DNA from: an uncultured Prevotellaceae bacterium
GTDB lineage: Bacteria; Bacteroidota; Bacteroidia; Bacteroidales; Bacteroidaceae
DNA: 33,349 bases
Assembly (NCBI GenBank): GCA_937898415.1
Contig: CALDLA010000149.1
Coordinates: 1-33,349, forward strand
Direction: 5' to 3'
The notes under the pieces are model-generated. The model ran no database searches. It was not told the DNA's origin and saw only the letters and a list, made by a program, of their open reading frames with translations. The stretch's first letter is position 1. Every line of letters starts with the position of its first letter. Positions 18,430 through 24,600 of this stretch are shown here, piece by piece. The position numbers and the translations under genes were made by a program.

Positions 18430-19292
18430 ATACAAAGACAATAGTTATCCTGCAGGCAGCACTCGGCCTGATGCTCACAGCCTGCAACAACGGACAGACG
18501 AGCGCAGGTCAGGCACGACAGGGGGACACACTCTCAGCCACAAGCATCAAGCAGGAGTCAGTACCCCTGACCCAGTCCGTGACTTATAAGAAGGAGGTAA
18601 CTAAGAATGAGAGCAAATTCTCGTGTAAGGGCGCCGTCCTGTCGGTCAACGACGTGGAGGTGAGCAGCCGCATCAGCGAGCAGATTGTCATGCTGGGCGT
18701 TGACATGGGACAGCGCGTCAGGAAAGGCCAGGTGCTGGTCAGACTCGACAAGACGGCCACAGAGGACAAAATCATGAAAGCACGCGCCGAACTGGAACAG
18801 GCTGACTACCGCTATCAGGCCATCCTCATGGGACAGGGCTACAAGCGCGACGCCCTCAGCCAGGCACCAGAGAATCTCCGTCAGCAGGCGCGGGTCAGCA
18901 GCGGTTATAACACCGCCCGAGCCGAACTCCGACAGTTGGAGCACCAGCTCAGTTACTGTACCATCGTGGCCCCCGTCTCAGGCGTGGTGAGCCAACGCGA
19001 AGCCAACAACTACACCCTGGCCGTGCCCGGCAAGACGCTGTTCCGAATCATCGACACAGAGCACCTGAAGGTATGCTTCGACGTGCTGGAAAACGAACTG
19101 CACAGAATAGGCGTGTCAACGCCCATCAACGTCATCCCCATCTCTTATCCCGACAAGCGCTACACCACCCGCATCGCCGCCGTCAGCCCCATCGTCGAAA
19201 AGAGCGGCATGGTGCGCATGGAAGCTCCCCTACCCTCGCATCCTCACCTCATGCCTGGCATGACGGTCATCGTGACTCTCGGGGGACAATAA
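18426..19292 (+). CDS. Second periplasmic adaptor, RND/MFP-type lipoprotein
   Basis: The product has 288 residues. The N-terminus MNTKTIVILQAALGLMLTAC is a lipoprotein signal with the lipobox Cys in LTAC. The mature part has a barrel-sandwich motif (VSSRISEQIVMLGVDMGQRV), a short helical hairpin (about 120-165), the return strand APVSGVVSQREANNY, and a C-terminal barrel ending MPGMTVIVTLGG. This architecture is typical of adaptors for RND or MacB pumps, yet no such pump is adjacent. Together with the first HlyD-like protein it gives the operon two adaptors of different type: one membrane-spanning, one lipid-anchored. Confidence 0.9.
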   Translation: MNTKTIVILQAALGLMLTACNNGQTSAGQARQGDTLSATSIKQESVPLTQSVTYKKEVTKNESKFSCKGAVLSVNDVEVSSRISEQIVMLGVDMGQRVRKGQVLVRLDKTATEDKIMKARAELEQADYRYQAILMGQGYKRDALSQAPENLRQQARVSSGYNTARAELRQLEHQLSYCTIVAPVSGVVSQREANNYTLAVPGKTLFRIIDTEHLKVCFDVLENELHRIGVSTPINVIPISYPDKRYTTRIAAVSPIVEKSGMVRMEAPLPSHPHLMPGMTVIVTLGGQ

Positions 19293-19312
19293 ACACATAA
19301 AAAACAAAGACT

Positions 19313-20263
19313 ATGAAGATTGTAATACTCGACGGCTACACAGCCAACCCCGGCGACCTGTCGTGGGACGAACTGAGAACAATGGGCGAACTGACGTTCT
19401 ACGACCGTACCAGCAAGAATGAGACGGTAGAACGGGCGGCCGAGGCCGACATCGTGTTGACCAACAAGGTGGTCATCGGCAGTCAGGAGATGGACCAGCT
19501 GCCACGACTGAAGTACATCGGCGTGCTGGCTACGGGCTACAACGTAGTCGACATTGAGGCAGCCCACCAACGCGGCATCACGGTGACCAACGTGCCGGCT
19601 TACAGCACGGAGAGCGTCGCCCAGATGGTCTTTGCGCATCTGCTGACGGTGACCAACCGCACGGAGCACTATGCACAGGAGAACCGCCAAGGCCGATGGA
19701 CGGCAAACAAGGACTTCTGCTACTGGGACTTCCCGCACATGGAGTTGGCAGGCAAGCTGTTCGGCATCGTCGGCCTCGGCAACATCGGCCAGCGCGTAGC
19801 CGCCATCGCCCATGCCTTTGGCATGAAGGTCTGCGCCTACACCAGCAAGTCAGCAGAGCAACTGCCTGACTATGTGCAGAAACTGCCGCTGACGGACATC
19901 CTCTCGGCCTGCGACATCGTCAGCCTCCATTGTCCGCTGACGCCTGCCACCCACCACCTCATCAACCGCCAGACGCTACAGCAGATGAAGCCGTCGGCCA
20001 TCCTCATCAACACAGGTCGCGGCCCGCTGGTCGACGATCAGGCAGTAGCCGACGCGCTCGCCGAGGGCAAACTCGCCGCCTTCTGCGCCGACGTCCTGAC
20101 CGAGGAGCCGCCAAAGGCGACCAACCCCCTGCTGAAACAGCCCAACGCCTACTTCACCCCACACATCGCCTGGGCCAGCACCGAGGCCCGCGTCCGACTC
20201 TTGGCAGTAGCCATCAACAACGTCCGCTCGTTTGTCAATGGTCATCCCCAGAACATCGTATAA
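19313..20263 (+). CDS. D-2-hydroxyacid dehydrogenase (glycerate dehydrogenase-like)
   Basis: The product has 316 residues and is full length for the family. The NAD-binding motif GLGNIGQRVA lies in the middle. The catalytic set is Arg236 in INTGRGPLVDD, Glu264/265 in TEEPP and His284 in TPHIAW. It reduces a 2-oxoacid to the D-hydroxyacid with NADH; the sequence most resembles glycerate/hydroxypyruvate-type enzymes, but the substrate cannot be fixed here. It follows the second adaptor by 20 bp on the same strand with no visible terminator or promoter between, so read-through from the export operon is likely. A functional link to export is not obvious. Confidence 0.93.
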   Translation: MKIVILDGYTANPGDLSWDELRTMGELTFYDRTSKNETVERAAEADIVLTNKVVIGSQEMDQLPRLKYIGVLATGYNVVDIEAAHQRGITVTNVPAYSTESVAQMVFAHLLTVTNRTEHYAQENRQGRWTANKDFCYWDFPHMELAGKLFGIVGLGNIGQRVAAIAHAFGMKVCAYTSKSAEQLPDYVQKLPLTDILSACDIVSLHCPLTPATHHLINRQTLQQMKPSAILINTGRGPLVDDQAVADALAEGKLAAFCADVLTEEPPKATNPLLKQPNAYFTPHIAWASTEARVRLLAVAINNVRSFVNGHPQNIV

Positions 20264-20266
20264 CTT

Positions 20267-20293
20267 TCATGTCGCAAATATGATGCGAAATGA
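20267..20293. repeat. Imperfect inverted repeat downstream of the dehydrogenase
   Basis: TCAT-g-TCGCA, a seven-base loop, then TGCGA-a-ATGA: nine paired positions with one mismatch, starting four bases after the dehydrogenase stop. No T-tract follows, so it is not a typical intrinsic terminator. It may be an RNA-stabilising hairpin or a dispersed palindrome. The rest of 20294-20405 holds nothing I can identify. Confidence 0.5.
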
Positions 20294-20405
20294 CCTATCT
20301 TATTCTTCAACTCAGGTTCGCCCCAACCATTCTCTTTCCAAGCAGCAATGATTATGGGGAAACTAGAGCCAATGTTCTCACCAAAACCTAATTGCAGCAG
20401 TTTTA

Positions 20406-20437
20406 TTTGGTGAAATCGAAAGAAAAATGTATCTTTG
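20406..20437 (+). promoter_or_regulatory. Promoter of the HU-like gene
   Basis: TTTG at 20406-20409, a 20-base spacer and TATCTTTG at 20430-20437 match the Bacteroidetes consensus exactly. Transcription would start near 20443, leaving an A/T-rich leader of about 110 bases. Confidence 0.8.
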
Positions 20438-20470
20438 CAACGTGAAAAGTTATATTTACGGTCTGAGAAC

Positions 20471-20521
20471 ATAAGTTCAAGGCCTATAGATATATGTTCA
20501 AGAGTGGTAAATATAAGTTCA
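20471..20521 (+). promoter_or_regulatory. Three 9-bp direct repeats at exact 21-bp spacing in the HU-like gene leader
   Basis: ATAAGTTCA (20471-20479), ATATGTTCA (20492-20500) and ATAAGTTCA (20513-20521) start exactly 21 bases apart, two helical turns, so all face the same side of the DNA. A degenerate fourth copy may start at 20534. They lie downstream of the promoter and before the ATG, suiting an operator bound cooperatively, possibly by the gene's own DNA-binding product. A role in the RNA leader is also possible. Confidence 0.55.
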
Positions 20522-20551
20522 CGGAGTATAAATATAAAACTGGATTAAGAT

Positions 20552-21199
20552 ATGGCAAATTTCGTATTACAGGAACTTCCAGAGGAAATGAGTGAGGGTA
20601 AGAAAGTGGTTTTTCCGAAGATGCAGACCTACTCGCTGCATGACTATGAGACTGTTATCAAACATATGCGCGTCTACGCAGGAAGTATCAGCGACGGACT
20701 TATCCGGGCTGTCTTTGATGCGTTGGTGTCAACGATGCAGAGTTGGATGCCTTTGGGACATAGTATCAAGATCGACGGGCTGGGCGTGTTTTCCTTGTCC
20801 TTAGGGTTCGACACTTCCACACCCTCAGAAAAAGCCTTTTCTCAGGAACGGGATGACGAGGATCCCAAGACGAAATACAGGCATATTTGTATCAAAGGCA
20901 TCAATTTCAAACCCGATGCGGAGTTACTGAAGGAGATGAACAAGCAGGCGACATTCGACCGTGTCAGTACAGATGTAGTAGTTCCAAAGAAGTGCAAGTA
21001 CAGTCGTGAAGAGCGTCTGGAAAAGGCAAAAGCCATCATCAGCCGGTATGGCTACATGACACTTACCGACTATGCTTTGGCAACTGGGCAGTCCAGACCA
21101 GCTGCCTCGAACGACCTCAAGCGACTGGTGGCTGATGCCAATTCTGGTATCACCACTCGCGGAAGCCATTCGCATAAGGTTTGGTTAGCAACGAAATAA
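20552..21199 (+). CDS. HU-like DNA-binding protein with C-terminal winged-helix-like domain
   Basis: The product has 215 residues. Residues about 1-125 follow the HU-related fold of Bacteroidetes (YAGSISDGLIRAVFDALVSTMQSWMPLGHSIKIDGLGVFSLSLG), with ISDGL...G-I-GLG-F as the recognisable core. Residues about 150-215 (KYSREERLEKAKAIISRYGYMTLTDYALATGQSRPAASNDLKRL) look like a helix-turn-helix or winged-helix tail, unusual compared with the plain 90-residue HU. It probably binds DNA as a dimer and could act as an architectural factor or local regulator. It has its own strong promoter and a phased-repeat leader, and ends at a two-way terminator. GC content is lower than in the export operon upstream. 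Confidence 0.8.
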   Translation: MANFVLQELPEEMSEGKKVVFPKMQTYSLHDYETVIKHMRVYAGSISDGLIRAVFDALVSTMQSWMPLGHSIKIDGLGVFSLSLGFDTSTPSEKAFSQERDDEDPKTKYRHICIKGINFKPDAELLKEMNKQATFDRVSTDVVVPKKCKYSREERLEKAKAIISRYGYMTLTDYALATGQSRPAASNDLKRLVADANSGITTRGSHSHKVWLATK

Positions 21200-21362
21200 A
21201 AAAGGTGCAGATTCATCGTCTGCACCTCTTATCATTATATTGTAAGAATATTACTTAACCTCCTCGAATTAGAGATTCATTGATTTACAACTACTTGCGT
21301 GAGCTTGGCGTTTCAATGTTGCAAAATGCTTAAAAGCATCCTTGTAGCAAACATCTAATAAC
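21197..21362 (-). ncRNA. Candidate minus-strand small transcript ending at the terminator
   Basis: A -7 box at 21376-21369 and the strong minus-strand terminator at 21227-21203 bracket about 165 bases with no ORF above 20 codons. The region has an internal short hairpin (ATGCTT-tt-AAGCAT, around 21325-21345) and a GGAGG-like run before a 15-codon ORF that runs into the terminator stem. It may be a small RNA or a leader for a tiny peptide. Read on the other strand it contains a short peptide-like stretch (YNYLRELGVSMLQNA, then stop) that could be a gene remnant. Confidence 0.3.
21203..21227. terminator. Bidirectional intrinsic terminator
   Basis: A perfect 9-bp stem (AGGTGCAGA / TCTGCACCT) with a seven-base loop lies four bases after the HU-like stop. 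On the minus strand the stem is followed by TTTTTTATTT, a strong terminator. On the plus strand the tail CTTATCATTATATT is weaker. It therefore closes both the HU-like gene and a transcript coming from the right. Confidence 0.8.
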
Positions 21363-21368
21363 CAGCGG

Positions 21369-21376
21369 CAAAGGTA
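21369..21376 (-). promoter_or_regulatory. -7 box (TACCTTTG) facing left
   Basis: On the minus strand TACCTTTG matches TAnnTTTG. The nearest TTTG upstream is only 12 bases away, so the -33 element is poor. It is the only promoter-like signal for the minus-strand transcript ending at 21203. Confidence 0.4.
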
Positions 21377-21447
21377 CACATTTCTTCCCAAACTGAGATA
21401 AGAAAACCAATAAAAAGTTTGGAATAACTCCAATTTTTAACAAAAGG

Positions 21448-21479
21448 TTTGGTAGATTCGGAAATAATTCATACCTTTG
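21448..21479 (+). promoter_or_regulatory. Consensus promoter of a short plus-strand transcript
   Basis: TTTG at 21448-21451, a 20-base spacer and TACCTTTG at 21472-21479 fit the Bacteroidetes promoter exactly. No ORF of size starts downstream before the hairpin at 21490-21527, which points to a non-coding product. Confidence 0.7.
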
Positions 21480-21485
21480 CACCAC

Positions 21486-21540
21486 TAGAACCCGCCAAGC
21501 CTCTCCACGATGCTCAAATGTGCGGGTCGTTTTATTTTTA
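21486..21540 (+). ncRNA. Candidate short RNA of about 55 bases with its own terminator
   Basis: Transcription from the promoter at 21448-21479 would start near 21486. ACCCGC (21490-21495) pairs with GCGGGT (21522-21527) around a 26-base loop and is followed by CGTTTTATTTTTATT, an intrinsic-terminator-like tail. The whole unit from promoter to terminator is under 100 bases. No known RNA family is recognised. It could equally be a leader that attenuates something now lost, or part of a repeated promoter element. Confidence 0.4.
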
Positions 21541-21541
21541 T

Positions 21542-21718
21542 TCATTTGTTTATCTGCCCTTTCACGTTCCAATATATTTCTCCCTCCTCTTTGAGTTCTT
21601 GTAGTCCAATGGCTAGTGCTTTGCTATATAGCTCATTGTTTCCAATGAGGCACAAATTTTTTTCCCCAGCTTGTTCCCTAACTTGTTCCTCAACTTGTTC
21701 CCTAGATTGTTCTACCAT
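21542..21718 (-). CDS. Possible small protein (58 residues) with REQV repeats
   Basis: ATG at 21718 to TGA at 21542 on the minus strand. The protein starts MVEQSREQVEEQVREQAGEK and continues through NELYSKALAIGLQELKEEGE to a basic end (WNVKGQINK). The first third comes from 12-bp tandem repeats. The second part is amphipathic and codon-like (many Leu, Glu, Lys), more convincing than a chance ORF. EQV-repeat segments occur near the C-termini of some AlbA_2/ATP-binding bacterial proteins, so this may be the relic of a longer gene. It is divergent from abiEi. I see no clear -7 box before it. Function unknown. Confidence 0.35.
   Translation of the reverse strand: MVEQSREQVEEQVREQAGEKNLCLIGNNELYSKALAIGLQELKEEGEIYWNVKGQINK
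21670..21717. repeat. Four 12-bp tandem repeats
   Basis: CTTGTTCCCTAA, CTTGTTCCTCAA, CTTGTTCCCTAG and a degenerate ATTGTTCTACCA follow head to tail. On the minus strand they encode the E-Q-V-type four-residue repeats of the small ORF at 21542-21718. Copy number may vary between strains. Confidence 0.75.
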
Positions 21719-21769
21719 ATGAAAACTAATAAAAATGCATCGGAATGGTCAATAAGTCTTAAAAAAGCG

Positions 21770-21849
21770 TCTAATTTCGGACAAAAATGCAAAAATTCCA
21801 TGCTTTTTCTTGTTTGTTCCGAAAAAAATATCTAATTTCGGACAGAAAT
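21770..21849 (+). promoter_or_regulatory. Operator-like repeats upstream of the abiE genes
   Basis: TCTAATTTCGGACAAAAAT (21770-21788) and TCTAATTTCGGACAGAAAT (21831-21849) differ at one base and are 61 bp apart. Between them GTTCCGAAA (21816-21824) is an inverted copy of the core. Each direct copy includes TAATTTCG, a one-mismatch -7 box, and TTTG at 21813-21816 could serve as a -33. A protein bound to these copies would block the promoter. AbiEi antitoxins are known to repress their own operons, so AbiEi is the obvious candidate. Confidence 0.5.
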
Positions 21850-21870
21850 TTAAGGATTAATTATAATTGT

Positions 21871-22467
21871 ATGCCCCAGATACTATCAAAGGAGATACGG
21901 AATCGCATCGTTTCAGGTGGTGAAAATAAGATGTACACCATTAGCGATTTTGCCGACTTGAACAACGACTCGTTGGTTACGAGAGTGTTATCAAGGTTGG
22001 AAGAGGAAGGTATGCTAGTACGATTAACTCAAGGGCTTTACCTCTACCCCAAGCAGACTCGTTTTGGCATTGTCAAACCGACTCCCTATGAGATAGCGCA
22101 AGCTGTAGCAGGTAAAGATCATGCAAAGGTGATTCCTTCTGGCGCAATGGCACTGAACGAATTGGGCTTGTCTACCCAGATTCCAACCAATGCTGTTTTT
22201 ATTACTAATGGTACACCGCGTACAATTAAGGTTGGAAATCAAACCATCACTCTGAAGCGGGCCGTACCAAAGATGTTCTCATTCCAAAGTACCTTGTTTC
22301 CTTTAGCCATTACAGCCATGAGGGATCTTGGAGCTGCGAATGTAGATGATACTATGGCAACTCAGATTATAGAGATATTATCAAAAGATGACAAAGAGGC
22401 AATCAAAGCCGACTTCCTTAAAGCACCAGCATGGATTAGGAAGAGACTGGCTCCTCTGTATTCATAA
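21871..22467 (+). CDS. abiEi: AbiEi-family antitoxin (DUF6088-like)
   Basis: The product has 198 residues from the ATG at 21871 (MPQILSKEIRNRIVSGGENK). An earlier in-frame ATG at 21787 would pass through the operator repeats and is unlikely. The N-terminal third is a winged helix (MYTISDFADLNNDSLVTRVLSRLEEEGMLVRLTQGLYLYP). The rest matches the DUF6088/AbiEi type (TPYEIAQAVAGKDHAKVIPSGAMALNELGLS...RTIKVGNQTITLKRA). It neutralises AbiEii and probably represses the operon through the repeats upstream. It ends 19 bp before abiEii, the standard antitoxin-toxin order. Confidence 0.85.
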   Translation: MPQILSKEIRNRIVSGGENKMYTISDFADLNNDSLVTRVLSRLEEEGMLVRLTQGLYLYPKQTRFGIVKPTPYEIAQAVAGKDHAKVIPSGAMALNELGLSTQIPTNAVFITNGTPRTIKVGNQTITLKRAVPKMFSFQSTLFPLAITAMRDLGAANVDDTMATQIIEILSKDDKEAIKADFLKAPAWIRKRLAPLYS

Positions 22468-22486
22468 TTATAATAAGGTATAAGGG

Positions 22487-23497
22487 ATGAATCGACAGCA
22501 GTTATGGACAGACCTTGACATTAGTGAACGTCAGGTGATACTTGAAAAAGTCAGGGAGAAACGGAAACTTGACGTTATCGCTATAGAAAAGGACTTTTGG
22601 GTCAGCATGGTCCTAAAAGCTCTATTCTCATTGCCCGTAGGTAAAAGTATTGTCTTTAAAGGAGGAACGAGTCTGAGTAAAGGTTGGAACCTCATTGACA
22701 GATTCAGTGAAGATATTGATTTGGCTATCGATCGCGAGTTTTTCGGCTTTGCTAAAGAATTAGGCAAGAACCAACGCGACAAATTGCGCAAGACCTCGAA
22801 GAAGTATATCGAGGAAACACTTGCTCCAACTCTCGCAAATCAACTTGGCGAATTAGGGCTGGCGGACCAAATCAATGTTGTAGTCCCGCCTGTCAAGGAG
22901 TCAGATAAAGACCCGGTGGAACTCTTTATAGAATACAAATCTGTGCTTCCCTCCATCAATCCATATATCAATAAACGGGTGAAGTTGGAGATAAGTTGTC
23001 GTTCCATGCGAGAGCCATTTAAGGAGATTCCCATGCGTTCGATGATTGCAGAGGAATATGCTAACGAGCCTTTCGCAGAAGCCCCATTCCTTGTTCCAAC
23101 AGTATTACCGGGACGGACATTCTTGGAAAAGGCATTTCTTTTGCACGAGGAGTTCAATCGCCCCAATGGTTGCACGCACTTAGAACGCCTGACCAGGCAT
23201 CTTTATGATATTGAGAAGATGATGGACAAGCCATTTGCAAAAGAGGCGATGAACGATAGCCAGCTCTATAATGATATCGTGGAGTATCGGAGTAAGTTTA
23301 CTGCATGGAGTGGACTTGATTATAATAGTCATCAACCCTCAACGATTTCATTTGTTCCTCCATCAGAGGTTGAAGATAGTCTGCGGCGTGACTATACCAG
23401 TATGCAGCAGAATTTTATCTATGGCGATTCTCTACCTTACGATATGCTGATTGAGCGCATGAAGGAATTACAACAGCGATTCAGAGAACTAAAGTGA
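22487..23497 (+). CDS. abiEii: AbiEii/AbiGii nucleotidyltransferase toxin
   Basis: The product has 336 residues. The nucleotidyltransferase core is clear: KGGTSLSKGW at 58-67, then the metal-binding pair Asp76 and Asp78 in SEDIDLA. Lys in VFKGGTS and the later block RLTRHLYDIEKMMDKP (RHxxDI type) complete the AbiEii pattern. AbiEii toxins of type IV systems modify an essential nucleotide-bearing target (tRNA 3' ends in studied relatives) and cause growth arrest during phage infection. All catalytic residues are present, so it looks active. It is followed 23 bp later by a WYL regulator in the same direction. Confidence 0.92.
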   Translation: MNRQQLWTDLDISERQVILEKVREKRKLDVIAIEKDFWVSMVLKALFSLPVGKSIVFKGGTSLSKGWNLIDRFSEDIDLAIDREFFGFAKELGKNQRDKLRKTSKKYIEETLAPTLANQLGELGLADQINVVVPPVKESDKDPVELFIEYKSVLPSINPYINKRVKLEISCRSMREPFKEIPMRSMIAEEYANEPFAEAPFLVPTVLPGRTFLEKAFLLHEEFNRPNGCTHLERLTRHLYDIEKMMDKPFAKEAMNDSQLYNDIVEYRSKFTAWSGLDYNSHQPSTISFVPPSEVEDSLRRDYTSMQQNFIYGDSLPYDMLIERMKELQQRFRELK

Positions 23498-23520
23498 AAG
23501 GACTAAAATATTAGTAAAAT

Positions 23521-24558
23521 ATGCCAGTTAATAAGAATGCTCAGTTCAGATATCAGATATTGGATAGATGTTTTAGCGACTTCTCCCATAAATATGATTT
23601 CGATACCCTTTTAGAAAAGGTTAACGACCATTTGGAAGATGTCCAAGGCGGTGACTCCATGATAGGTGTTCGACAATTACGTGGTGACATTAATGCCATT
23701 CGTAAGATGTTGCCTCATGGAATATATCTTGATGCTAAGCCTTATTATGATAAGAAATGCTATTATCGGTATTCTGAGAGAGATTTCTCTATCTTTCAAA
23801 ATGAGCTTTCGGCAGATGAAGTTCAGAAACTGCGATCTACAATTGATATGTTAAGTCGGTATAGAGGCGTTCCAAACCACGCATGGCTGGAAGAAGTGAT
23901 TTCCAATCTGGAATATCGTTTTGGGATTAAATCGAATAGCGAAAATGTGGTGGCTTTTGAACAGAATGAGCAATTGCAGGGACTAGAGTATCTTTCAGAG
24001 GTAATAGATGCTGCCGTCAATCATACACCTCTTATTATATATTATAGGACGTATAAGGGTAAAGAATTCACATCAACCCTCCACCCCTATCATGTTAAGC
24101 AATACAATAACCGTTGGTTCCTTTTTGGCTATGAGGAAGAATCAGGTAAGATTGCAAATAAAGCACTAGACCGGATTCAACATACATCTTTAGCAAATGT
24201 TCCGTTCAAGCCCAACACCTCTATAGACTTTGGTCATTTCTTTGACGATGTGGTGGGTGTATCCATACCAAATGATGATGTTGAGAAGGATACTATTATT
24301 CTCCGCTTCACTGAAGCACGATTCCCGTATGTTACATCCAAGCCGATTCACAAATCACAAACTATCCTCAGTGAAAATGAGTGTACGATATCATTAGAGG
24401 TCAAACCCACTCGTGAGTTGGAACAACAGATTTTATCTTTCGGTTCTGATGTAGAAGTTCTCTCTCCAGAGTCTTTCAGAGCGCAGATTGGAAGAAAAAT
24501 TGCAGAAAATTACAAAAAATATTTTCCTGTGCAGAATGAATGCATAGATAATAAGTAA
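23521..24558 (+). CDS. WYL-domain transcriptional regulator
   Basis: The product has 345 residues. The N-terminal third has a winged-helix-like segment (GVRQLRGDINAIRKMLP). The WYL domain is about 165-235, with HPYHVKQYNNRWFLFGYEE; the WYL core reads WFLFGY at 199-204. A C-terminal WCX-like part (ILRFTEARFPYVTSKPIH...LEQQILSFGSDVEVLSP) follows. WYL proteins such as BrxR and CapW control defence loci and sense nucleic-acid or nucleotide ligands. It could regulate either the AbiE genes before it or the ATPase pair after it. The promoter of the latter overlaps its stop codon. Confidence 0.9.
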   Translation: MPVNKNAQFRYQILDRCFSDFSHKYDFDTLLEKVNDHLEDVQGGDSMIGVRQLRGDINAIRKMLPHGIYLDAKPYYDKKCYYRYSERDFSIFQNELSADEVQKLRSTIDMLSRYRGVPNHAWLEEVISNLEYRFGIKSNSENVVAFEQNEQLQGLEYLSEVIDAAVNHTPLIIYYRTYKGKEFTSTLHPYHVKQYNNRWFLFGYEEESGKIANKALDRIQHTSLANVPFKPNTSIDFGHFFDDVVGVSIPNDDVEKDTIILRFTEARFPYVTSKPIHKSQTILSENECTISLEVKPTRELEQQILSFGSDVEVLSPESFRAQIGRKIAENYKKYFPVQNECIDNK

Positions 24559-24563
24559 CTTTG
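24556..24563 (+). promoter_or_regulatory. -7 box (TAACTTTG) before the AAA ATPase gene
   Basis: TAACTTTG fits TAnnTTTG, overlaps the WYL stop codon by three bases and lies 37 bases before the ATPase ATG. No convincing TTTG -33 element is seen, as expected if an activator is needed. Confidence 0.55.
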
Positions 24564-24600
24564 CACCAGAATTGAAACAGAAACAAAATTTTATATCGAT

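Noticed and set aside
20242..20472. Minus-strand ORF of 76 codons between the dehydrogenase and HU-like genes
   Set aside because: It overlaps the consensus promoter of the HU-like gene and the palindrome at 20267-20293, and has no promoter of its own; more likely a product of a repeated intergenic element.
21330..21572. Minus-strand ORF of 80 codons over the small-RNA candidate
   Set aside because: It runs antisense through the consensus promoter and hairpin at 21448-21527; the non-coding explanation accounts for the signals better.
21200..21870. CRISPR array or att site in the gene-poor stretch
   Set aside because: The 12-bp repeats are contiguous with no spacers, the 19-bp repeats occur only twice, and no integrase or tRNA is present.
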